A stretch of 5,245 nt of DNA from positions 1 through 5,245 of the forward strand of contig MGQK01000066.1 in NCBI GenBank assembly GCA_001797815.1, written 5' to 3'. Origin of the DNA: Deltaproteobacteria bacterium RBG_13_61_14 (lineage in GTDB: Bacteria > RBG-13-61-14). A program made the position numbers and the translations under genes. This document shows positions 1 to 4,583 of this stretch, piece after piece. The notes beneath the pieces were generated by a model, which ran no database searches, was not told where the DNA came from, and was given only the letters and a program-made list of their open reading frames with translations. How positions within the stretch are numbered: the first letter of the stretch is position 1; the number at the start of each line of letters is the position of its first letter.

Positions 1-4
1 CAGA

Positions 5-79
5 TCAAGGCAGGTAACCCAGCGCCTTGAGCTTCTCCTCGGTCTCCGGATCAAGGTTCACCGGAAGGGGCGCGGACTT
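5..79 (-). pseudogene. Orphan 3' end of a sulfatase-family gene
   Basis: The minus strand encodes 24 residues and a TGA stop (5-7), ending in NLDPETEEKLKALGYLP. This is nearly the same tail as the larger sulfatase-like gene to the right (NLDPETEKKLKALGYLP at its C-terminus). At DNA level 20-64 and 925-969 match at 43 of 45 bases, as direct repeats. Upstream of residue 24 the reading frame runs into the inverted-repeat element and hits a stop at 113-115, so the catalytic part is absent. This is a remnant of a paralogous sulfatase, or a duplicated 3' tail, and not a working gene. The flanking element probably marks the break, but without sequence left of the window the order of events cannot be read. 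Confidence 0.75.
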
Positions 80-90
80 AGAAACTATCT

Positions 91-107
91 CAAAACCTCT
101 GGTTTTG
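91..107. repeat. Short hairpin inside the inverted-repeat element
   Basis: CAAAACC, TCT, GGTTTTG gives a perfect 7-bp stem with a 3-base loop. The left stem overlaps the inner part of the left terminal repeat, so this GGTTTTG is an extra copy of the right terminal repeat's inner end. It is not followed by a T-tract on the plus strand, so I do not call it a terminator. Confidence 0.55.
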
Positions 108-122
108 GATAATTATACAAAA
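103..122. repeat. AT-rich imperfect palindrome in the element
   Basis: TTTTGGATAATTATACAAAA pairs with itself at 9 of 10 positions. It contains a TATAAT string on the minus strand (112-117), but no convincing -35 box at the right distance. It could be a transposase or host-protein binding site, or simply AT-rich filler. Confidence 0.4.
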
Positions 123-159
123 TGGCAATTTTGACCTGCGATAAAATCAAGAGCGCGGC

Positions 160-187
160 GTAGGGGCGGCTCGCGAGCCGCCCCTAC
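160..187. repeat. Perfect 28-bp GC-rich palindrome
   Basis: The arm GTAGGGGCGGCTCG (160-173) is followed at once by its exact reverse complement (174-187), with no spacer. Palindromes of this wording (GTAGGGGCGG... / ...CCGCCCCTAC) occur as dispersed extragenic repeats in various GC-rich bacterial genomes, from general recollection and not from a search. Here it sits inside the inverted-repeat element, so it is either part of that element or a second repeat nested in it. It could form a very stable cruciform or RNA hairpin between the sulfatase tail and the acyltransferase gene. Confidence 0.8.
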
Positions 188-227
188 CTTGCCGGTTTTG
201 AGATAGTCTCTTCGTTGAAAATGAACC

Positions 228-935
228 ATGCTTAAAAGAATGGGGAAAAAATTGACCTTCCGGGTTGTCCCGCCCCTGGCCTGGGGGATCACCCAATTCT
301 TGTTCTGGAGTTTCCGAAAGGAATTTCTCGGCCATCGGGAAGCCCGGGCTCGGTTCCAGCAAGGCCAGCCGCTGATTTGGGCGCTGTGGCACAGCCGCTC
401 CTTGATGCTTCCGCGCTGGTATCACTGGTTAGGCTACCGACCGATTACGGTCTTGGTCAGCCGGTCTTTCGGCGGCCGGCTGGCCGGGCGGATGCTTTTG
501 ACCTACGGGTTTGAGCTTTGCTATGGTTCCAGCACGCGCAAGGGCAAAGAGGGTCAGGCCAAGATGATTGAGGCGGGCCAGGCCGGGAAGTGCCTGGCGG
601 TGACGGTGGACGGCCCGAGCGGCCCGGTCGAGGTGGTCAAGCCCGGGGTGGTGCGCATGGCTTCAGCCACGGGGCACCCCATTTACCCGCTCACCTTTTT
701 CACCGAGAATTGCACCCGCCTGAGCTCGTGGGACCTGTTCATCCTCCCCCACCCCTTCTCCCGGGCCGTCTTCATTGTCGGCAACGCGGTCCGGGTGCCG
801 GCCGACGCCGACCAAGCCACCCTGGAGCAAAAACGGTTGGAAGTGGAGAACGAGCTGAGCCGGATCACGCGGGAAGCGGAGAACTACTTTCTTCGGAATC
901 GTCGTCTAATCAGGGTAAATAGCCCAGCGCCTTGA
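228..935 (+). CDS. DUF374 family lysophospholipid acyltransferase-like protein
   Basis: This 235-residue protein matches the DUF374 branch (COG2121) of the lysophospholipid/lipid A acyltransferase clan, which moves acyl chains onto lipid acceptors at the inner membrane. Family landmarks appear in order: a hydrophobic, probably membrane-associated N-terminus (about 13-30), LWH with the likely catalytic His55, VSRSFGG (77-83), YGSSTRKG (99-106), the DGPSGP block (128-133) followed by VVKPG (136-140), and SSWDLFILPHPFSRA (166-180). Length is normal for the family, so the gene looks intact. ATG 228 gives the full N-terminus; ATG 240 (Met5) is an alternative. No good ribosome binding site precedes either, and the upstream DNA is the inverted-repeat element. 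The last residues (RVNSPAP) are read from DNA that is also the antiparallel sulfatase tail. The exact acceptor cannot be told from sequence. Confidence 0.88.
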   Translation: MLKRMGKKLTFRVVPPLAWGITQFLFWSFRKEFLGHREARARFQQGQPLIWALWHSRSLMLPRWYHWLGYRPITVLVSRSFGGRLAGRMLLTYGFELCYGSSTRKGKEGQAKMIEAGQAGKCLAVTVDGPSGPVEVVKPGVVRMASATGHPIYPLTFFTENCTRLSSWDLFILPHPFSRAVFIVGNAVRVPADADQATLEQKRLEVENELSRITREAENYFLRNRRLIRVNSPAP

Positions 936-1521
936 GCTTCTTCTCGGTCTCCGGGTCAAGGTTCACCGGAGCCGGCAGAGTTTCCTTTCCCAGGGCCGCA
1001 ATTTCTTCCTCTACAAATTTCCGGGCGAATGCCCCCGCTTGATCCTGGGTTTCCGCCGGCGCCGCGGCCGCTCTTTCCGCCCCCGGCCAGGGATGGACCT
1101 GGACCGAAGCATAGGCCGGGATCAGTACCACCTGCCAACGCTGCGTGATCACTGAAACTTGCTCCGGCCCTTTCATCATGGCCAGGGTCACGGCCGGGAG
1201 GTAGTCCTCTGGGCTGCCGGGCGCCTCTTTTGACCAAAGCGGCGCCAGGCTCTTGCCCCGGAACTCGGTCTCGGTTTCCACTTCGAGCAGTTCGAGGACC
1301 GTGGGCAGGAGGTCCAGGTTCCGGACCGTGGCCCGGACCACGGTGTTGCGGGGCAGGTTCGGGCCGACCAGGATCAGCGGCACTCGGATCAGGTCCGCAG
1401 CCACGCCTCCGCCATAGCCGACAAAGCGCTCCTTCTCCTCGTAAACCCCCTCCCCATGGTCGCTGTTCACCACCAGCAAGGTCCGCTCCCACAACTGCAG
1501 TTGTTGGAGTCGTTCCACCAT
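910..1521 (-). CDS. C-terminal part of the broken sulfatase-like gene
   Basis: This frame continues the upstream half with only four codons (A-I-G-Q) between the amber stop and its first ATG (1519-1521). It carries the late metal-binding motif VVNSDHGEG (Asp at 1459-1461, His at 1456-1458), then the usual small C-terminal domain with DLLPTVLELLEV and the tail NLDPETEKKLKALGYLP. Alone it lacks the nucleophile and first metal ligands, so it should have no catalytic activity. Reinitiation at ATG 1521 is conceivable, but no ribosome binding site is evident in the preceding codons. The 3' end overlaps the convergent acyltransferase gene by 26 bp. Confidence 0.65.
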   Translation of the reverse strand: MVERLQQLQLWERTLLVVNSDHGEGVYEEKERFVGYGGGVAADLIRVPLILVGPNLPRNTVVRATVRNLDLLPTVLELLEVETETEFRGKSLAPLWSKEAPGSPEDYLPAVTLAMMKGPEQVSVITQRWQVVLIPAYASVQVHPWPGAERAAAAPAETQDQAGAFARKFVEEEIAALGKETLPAPVNLDPETEKKLKALGYLP

Positions 1522-1533
1522 CTGTCCAATAGC

Positions 1534-1536
1534 CTA
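1534..1536 (-). other. In-frame amber stop interrupting the sulfatase
   Basis: Minus-strand reading is GCC GAC TAG GCT ATT GGA CAG ATG, giving F-A-D-stop-A-I-G-Q-M. Related sulfatases have a continuous helix here of the type (Y/F)-x-x-x-I-R-(Y/F)-x-D-x-x-I-G. One base change from CAG (Gln) or GAG (Glu) would create this stop. There is no frameshift: the same frame continues with family-like sequence on both sides. Confidence 0.8.
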
Positions 1537-2352
1537 GTCGGCAAATCGGATTTGGGATTCGTAAATGTCCAGCGGCCGATTGCCGAACCCGAATTCGGGA
1601 TGGTTCTGCCAGGGCTTGTGCGGGTCCATGAGGTGCACGAAGACAAAGAAGCGCTTTTCCCGGTGCCGCTCAATCCAGGCGATCACTTCCTCCACCGTGG
1701 CGTCGGCCGGAAGATAGAGCTTATCGGGCTGGTCGGTGAAATGGTATTCCTCGAAGCCGCGATCCAGGCCGCTTAAACTCGGGGCCAGCCACTGGTTATT
1801 GGTCCAGGCCGCGGTGCTGAGCCCGGCCCGCCGGAGAAGTTCAGCTAACGTGGTGACCTCGGGCCGGAGTTTTCCATACCAGTGGCGATTCATCTCCGGC
1901 ATCCGAAAGGGATCGCGGCTGCGGGCCACTTCGGTGTCCCCCTGGAGGTGGCGGAGGTATTCGCGGGTCATCACCGTTTCAAAGGTATACCGGGAGGTCA
2001 GCATGGAGGCATAACTGGGCAAGGTCCAGGAAGCCTGGGTGATGCACCACTCGAAGCGAACACCTTGCCGGGCTAATTTATCCAGATTGGGGCTGGTATC
2101 CCGCGCCCGGCCGTAGCAACCCAGGCTCGTGGCCTTGACGTCGCCAATTGTAGCCCAGATTACATTTTTCGGAGGGGGCTCGGTCCGGGGATGGCAACTT
2201 GAGGACAGGCCGAGCCAGGTGAAAGAAAGAAGCAGGAGAAGAGGATTTATCCGCAGATGACGCAGATTTCGCAGATTATTTAATTCTGCAACATGAGCTT
2301 TGGCTTTTGCCTTCCCTTCCTTTCCTCTCCGAAAATCTGCGTTAATCTGCAT
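1534..2352 (-). CDS. N-terminal part of the broken sulfatase-like gene
   Basis: This frame holds the signal peptide and N-terminal catalytic half, and stops at TAG just after IYESQIRFAD. The lipobox cysteine is at 2194-2196, behind the hydrophobic run INPLLLLLSFTWLGL. The Thr at the nucleophile position is at 2023-2025, and HLMDPHKPW follows near the end. The only ATG is at 2350-2352, which gives a 34-residue hydrophilic leader before the hydrophobic core, long for a lipoprotein signal. The frame stays open to a GTG at 2467-2469, but that stretch is dispersed repeat DNA. No ATG, GTG or TTG lies between 2349 and the lipobox, and neither start has a good ribosome binding site. I take 2352 as a formal start only; the native start has probably been lost or replaced by repeat sequence. 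Confidence 0.6.
   Translation of the reverse strand: MQINADFRRGKEGKAKAKAHVAELNNLRNLRHLRINPLLLLLSFTWLGLSSSCHPRTEPPPKNVIWATIGDVKATSLGCYGRARDTSPNLDKLARQGVRFEWCITQASWTLPSYASMLTSRYTFETVMTREYLRHLQGDTEVARSRDPFRMPEMNRHWYGKLRPEVTTLAELLRRAGLSTAAWTNNQWLAPSLSGLDRGFEEYHFTDQPDKLYLPADATVEEVIAWIERHREKRFFVFVHLMDPHKPWQNHPEFGFGNRPLDIYESQIRFAD
2252..2278. repeat. Three tandem 9-bp units (CGCAGATNN)
   Basis: CGCAGATGA, CGCAGATTT and CGCAGATTA lie head to tail. On the minus strand they fall in the reading frame just before the sulfatase signal peptide and encode the N-N-L-R-N-L-R-H-L-R stretch. Repeats of this wording are familiar as dispersed junk peptides in several uncultured-lineage genomes (general recollection). 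Here they appear to have invaded or replaced the 5' end of the gene. Confidence 0.7.
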
Positions 2353-2408
2353 TGCAATCCGGCCACATCTTTTTATTTGGAAAGATAATTTTAACCGCAG
2401 ATTAACGC
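2339..2408. repeat. Perfect 12-bp inverted pair of GCAGATTAACGC units
   Basis: GCGTTAATCTGC at 2339-2350 is the exact reverse complement of GCAGATTAACGC at 2397-2408, with 46 bp between. Both belong to the same dispersed repeat family as the neighbouring arrays. The left copy contributes to the ATG at 2350-2352, so that start codon is part of repeat DNA. Confidence 0.7.
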
Positions 2409-2580
2409 GAATGAACGCGGATAGAAAAACAAAAAAGATATCTATCCACCAAGGAACACGAAGGGACACGAAGAAACGAAGCCGGATTAAATTCCCTTAC
2501 CTTCGCGCTCATTCGTGTCTTTTCGTGGATAAATCCTTTCTTCCTCTTCATTTGCGTTTATCCGCGTCCATCTGCGGTTT
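2393..2580. repeat. Nested inverted-repeat mosaic
   Basis: Two repeat families are arranged as nested inverted arms. The outer arms are 2393-2423 (AACCGCAGAT...ACGCGGATA) and 2554-2580 (reverse complement AAACCGCAGATGGACGCGGATA). The right arm is about 10 bases shorter because it lacks TAACGCGAAT. The inner arms are 2443-2471 (TATCCACC, then AACACGAAGGGACACGAAG) and 2511-2531 (reverse complement TATCCACGAAAAGACACGAAT). The stretch from 2353 to 2637 has no gene that I can support; reading frames through it give only low-complexity repeat peptides. This resembles the dispersed repeat clutter known from several environmental bacterial lineages. Confidence 0.7.
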
Positions 2581-2637
2581 CCAATTCTTCTTTGGTTGCG
2601 GCTCTGCCGCGCTGGGTAATCTGTGGATTCATTTTCT

Positions 2638-4107
2638 TCAGGAAGCCGGCCGCGCGCGGTTGCGGGCCCAGGCCCGCAGGGTCTGGAGTTGTTCCTGCAT
2701 GGTGATGGCAAGCGGGACGCTCGTCTGGGCGCACTCGCAGAGATCCTGGGTGTTGATGTCGCGTCCCAGGGGAAAGGCGCGGTAAAGGGCGGAGACCACG
2801 AGCTGCTCCAGCTCGGCGCCGGAGTAGCCTTCGGTGAGCGGCACCACCGCGGGCAAGTCGAACTGGTCGGGTTCGCGGCCGCGCTTGCGCAGGTGGATCT
2901 GGAGGATGACCTCCCGCTCCGCCACCTGGGGCAGGTCTATGAAGAAAATCTCATCGAACCGGCCCTTGCGCAACAGCTCGGGCGGCAACTCCTCGATCCG
3001 GTTGGAAGTGGCGATGACAAAGACCGGCTTGGTCTTTTCCTGGAGCCAGGTGAGGAAAGTGGCGAGCACCCGCGCCGAGGTGCCGGCATCGGTGGCCCCG
3101 CCCGAGGCCGCGCCGGCAAAGCCTTTCTCGATCTCATCCACCCACAGCACCACCGGCGCCAGCGACTCCGCGCTTTTGATCGCGCGCCGCATGTTGCCCT
3201 CGGAGGCGCCGATGTAAGAGGAAAAGACGTTGCCCACGTCGAGTTTGAGCAGCGGCAATTGCCAGGCCTGGGCGATCGCCTTGGCGGTGAGCGACTTGCC
3301 GCAGCCCTGGGCGCCGAGCAGAAGCAAACCCTTGGGCTCGGGCAGACCGAAGTCGCGGGCGCGCTGGGTAAAGGCCTGGTCGCGCTCAGAAAGCCATCCC
3401 TTGAGCCGCATAAGCCCGCCCACGTCCTCAAGCTTGTCCGCCACCTCGTAATATTCCAGAATCCCGGACTTGCGGATCAACTGTTTTTTCTCGGAGAGGA
3501 TCATGGGCAGGTCGCTGCGGTCGAAGCGGCGGTCTTCCACCACCACCTTGGCAAAAATGTTCTCCGCCTCCTGCTCGGTCAGACCCAGGGTGGCCTTGAT
3601 CACTTCCTCCCGGAGCAGTGCGTCCATGTCCACCGTGAACTGGCCGCGGTTTTTGACCGCGTTCAAGACCCGGTCCAGGACCCGGTAGAGGTCGTTGGCA
3701 TCGGGCAAGGGCACGTCGAGCACGGTCAGGTCCTTTTCCAATTCCGGCGGCAGGGCCAGCACCGGCGAGAGGATGACCAGGGTCTTGTAGCTTTGCTTGA
3801 GGGCCCGGGTCAGGTCGCGGCACTTGCGGACCACCGCCGACTGTTCCAGGTGGCGGTGGAAGTCGCGGAAAAGGAAGAGGGCGCGCTCGCCGCTCTTGAG
3901 CACGTGATCGAGCGCCAGCAGGGGCTGGGCCAGGTCCAGGCGGTTATCCAGCCCGGTGGTCTCGCCCCAAATGGAAAGCCGAAGCCGGAGCGACTCCGCC
4001 ACCCGCAGAAGCATCTTCTCCACCCGCTCTTCTTCGGCGGAGATCAGGTAAAGCAGCGGGTAGCGCGCCCGCACCAGGGTGGCGATCTCTTTTTCCAGGG
4101 AGGACAC
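2638..4107 (-). CDS. Ycf46-like AAA+ ATPase
   Basis: This 489-residue protein matches the Ycf46 type of AAA+ ATPase (COG0464 group), known from cyanobacteria, plastids and various bacteria. The N-terminal domain (about 1-215) begins with the family signature IATLVRARYPLLYLISAEEERVE. The ATPase domain follows, with Walker A GAQGCGKS (265-272), Walker B VVLWVDEIE (319-327, Asp324/Glu325), sensor 1 ATSN (366-369), arginine-finger region LLRKGRFDE (378-386) and sensor 2 GYSGAE (427-432). All ATPase residues are intact, so it should bind and hydrolyse ATP, probably as a cytoplasmic ring; no membrane segment is seen. Its substrate is unknown; cyanobacterial Ycf46 has been linked to photosynthetic carbon use. 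The start is GTG at 4105-4107, one base after the upstream arsR-like stop, with GGAG at 4115-4118 seven bases upstream, which implies translational coupling. Confidence 0.9.
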   Translation of the reverse strand: MSSLEKEIATLVRARYPLLYLISAEEERVEKMLLRVAESLRLRLSIWGETTGLDNRLDLAQPLLALDHVLKSGERALFLFRDFHRHLEQSAVVRKCRDLTRALKQSYKTLVILSPVLALPPELEKDLTVLDVPLPDANDLYRVLDRVLNAVKNRGQFTVDMDALLREEVIKATLGLTEQEAENIFAKVVVEDRRFDRSDLPMILSEKKQLIRKSGILEYYEVADKLEDVGGLMRLKGWLSERDQAFTQRARDFGLPEPKGLLLLGAQGCGKSLTAKAIAQAWQLPLLKLDVGNVFSSYIGASEGNMRRAIKSAESLAPVVLWVDEIEKGFAGAASGGATDAGTSARVLATFLTWLQEKTKPVFVIATSNRIEELPPELLRKGRFDEIFFIDLPQVAEREVILQIHLRKRGREPDQFDLPAVVPLTEGYSGAELEQLVVSALYRAFPLGRDINTQDLCECAQTSVPLAITMQEQLQTLRAWARNRARPAS

Positions 4108-4108
4108 G

Positions 4109-4462
4109 CTAGCGCTCCGCCACGTGGCGCAGGCCCTCGCGGAAGAGGTTTTCGATGTGCTGGTCGTCCAGGCAATAGAAACTGGTCTTGCCCTGGCGGC
4201 GGACCTTGACCAGGTGGAGGTTGCGGAGCAGGCGGAGCTGGTGAGAGACCGCGGAGGGCGAGAGGACGAGGATCTGGGCCACGTCGCCCACGCTGAGCTC
4301 GGCCTGGCTGAGCAGGAAGATGATCCGGGTCCGGGTCAGGTCGCCCAGCGCCTTGAAGGTCTCGGACAACTCCCGCAGCACCGGCTCGGGCTTCATCTTT
4401 TTCTTCAGGGCCTGTGCCTGGCGGGGGTCGAGCACGTGCCCCTGGTCGCGAGCTGCGCTCAT
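4109..4462 (-). CDS. ArsR/SmtB family metal-sensing repressor
   Basis: From the ATG at 4460-4462 the product is 117 residues, typical of ArsR/SmtB winged-helix repressors, which bind operator DNA as dimers and release it on metal binding. The recognition region runs about 57-85 (SVGDVAQILVLSPSAVSHQLRLL). The C-terminal helix has Asp100, His102, His113 and Glu116. This D-x-H-x10-H-x2-E pattern matches SmtB Asp104/His106/His117/Glu120, the zinc-sensing alpha-5 site. The alpha-3 cysteine of SmtB (ELCVGD) is Ser here (ELSVGD), so the alpha-3N site is incomplete. Zn(II) or Co(II) sensing is therefore the best inference. It is the first gene of a two-gene operon with the Ycf46-like ATPase, one base apart. 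A TTG at 4507 would add 15 residues but is less likely. Confidence 0.88.
   Translation of the reverse strand: MSAARDQGHVLDPRQAQALKKKMKPEPVLRELSETFKALGDLTRTRIIFLLSQAELSVGDVAQILVLSPSAVSHQLRLLRNLHLVKVRRQGKTSFYCLDDQHIENLFREGLRHVAER
4115..4118 (-). promoter_or_regulatory. Ribosome binding site of the AAA+ ATPase gene
   Basis: The minus strand reads GGAG seven bases before the GTG start at 4105-4107. It lies inside the last codons of the arsR-like gene, which supports the GTG start and coupled translation. Confidence 0.6.
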
Positions 4463-4471
4463 GATGGCTTC

Positions 4472-4500
4472 ATTTTCACAGAGGGGACCAGCAATGTCAA
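4472..4500 (-). promoter_or_regulatory. Predicted promoter of the arsR-AAA+ operon
   Basis: The minus strand has a consensus TTGACA (4495-4500), a 17-base spacer and GAAAAT (4472-4477, 4 of 6 matches to TATAAT). The predicted transcription start falls near 4465, two or three bases before the ATG at 4462, so the message would be nearly leaderless. No strong ribosome binding site precedes that ATG, which is consistent. A repressor operator is expected to overlap this region, but I could not find a clean SmtB-type 12-2-12 inverted repeat. Confidence 0.45.
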
Positions 4501-4554
4501 GAAACAACCGGACCTAGGCAATGCCGTAATGTTGATAACCGGCCTTCTCCACTA

Positions 4555-4583
4555 TTGACAAAAACGGCGCCCGGGCTAAGAAT
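4555..4583 (+). promoter_or_regulatory. Predicted promoter of the acyl-CoA dehydrogenase-like gene
   Basis: The plus strand has a consensus TTGACA (4555-4560), a 17-base spacer and AAGAAT (4578-4583, 4 of 6 matches to TATAAT). The expected transcription start is about 4590, at the GTG of 4591 and downstream of the ATG at 4582. If the promoter is real, translation would begin leaderless at GTG 4591. The -10 match is modest. Confidence 0.35.

Larger units (their letters stand above)
80..211. mobile_element. MITE-like element with terminal inverted repeats
   Basis: The ends form an 18-bp inverted repeat, 80-97 against 194-211, with 17 of 18 pairs (left arm AGAAACTATCTCAAAACC). The interior is non-coding and mostly AT-rich. 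It holds a small hairpin (91-107), an imperfect 20-bp palindrome (103-122) and a perfect 28-bp GC-rich palindrome (160-187). A short non-coding body between terminal inverted repeats fits a miniature inverted-repeat transposable element, moved in trans by a transposase not present here. I see no clear target-site duplication in the bases just outside the ends. The left end abuts the orphan sulfatase tail exactly. The right end lies 16 bp before the acyltransferase start, so the element may also affect that gene's 5' region. Confidence 0.6.
910..2352 (-). pseudogene. Sulfatase/alkaline-phosphatase-superfamily lipoprotein gene broken by an amber codon
   Basis: Two adjacent minus-strand reading frames are one gene in one frame, separated by TAG at 1534-1536. 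Joined, they give about 480 residues from the ATG at 2352, normal for a sulfatase-family hydrolase. Visible parts are a signal peptide with lipobox LSSSC, LGCYG, a TLPS nucleophile segment, HLMDPHKPW, SDHGEG, and the tail LKALGYLP. The family hydrolyses sulfate or phosphate esters, or transfers phospho-groups, outside the cytoplasm. The nucleophile position is Thr (SWTLPS) instead of the Cys/Ser of C/S-x-P-S-R sulfatases. The usual first metal motif (D-T-L-R-A-D) reads G-D-V-K-A-T here. With the stop codon and the repeat-derived 5' end, decay is the simplest reading. A sequencing error at the stop, or two separately translated pieces, remain possible. Confidence 0.7.

Noticed and set aside
956-1492. 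178-residue minus-strand frame overlapping the sulfatase C-terminal half
   Set aside because: It is Gly/Pro/Arg-rich low complexity in another frame, while the neighbouring frame has the SDHGEG motif and the sulfatase tail.
1534-1536. Pyrrolysine or other recoding at TAG
   Set aside because: No pylT, pylS or recoding signal is visible, and the gene shows other signs of decay. A nonsense mutation or a sequence error is simpler.
2252-2580. CRISPR array
   Set aside because: Units are degenerate, of mixed orientation and irregular spacing, with no constant-length spacers and no cas gene nearby.
2598-2610. Hairpin GCGGC-TCT-GCCGC as terminator of the AAA+ gene
   Set aside because: The stem is only 5 bp and no T-tract follows on either strand. 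Termination here cannot be supported from sequence.
2300-2785. Plus-strand frame across the repeat region
   Set aside because: The peptide is translated dispersed repeats (LSASICGF-type wording) running into the antisense of the AAA+ gene. There is no domain and no credible start signal.
2623-4209. 528-residue open frame on the plus strand, antisense to the AAA+ gene
   Set aside because: It is a GC-rich shadow. The protein is rich in Gly/Gln/His/Leu without domain motifs, and the opposite strand encodes a complete AAA+ ATPase with every motif in place.
4463-4507. TTG at 4507 as start of the ArsR-type repressor
   Set aside because: The extra 15 residues are not typical of the family, TTG is a weak start, and the best promoter match overlaps this stretch. 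ATG 4462 gives a normal-length protein.
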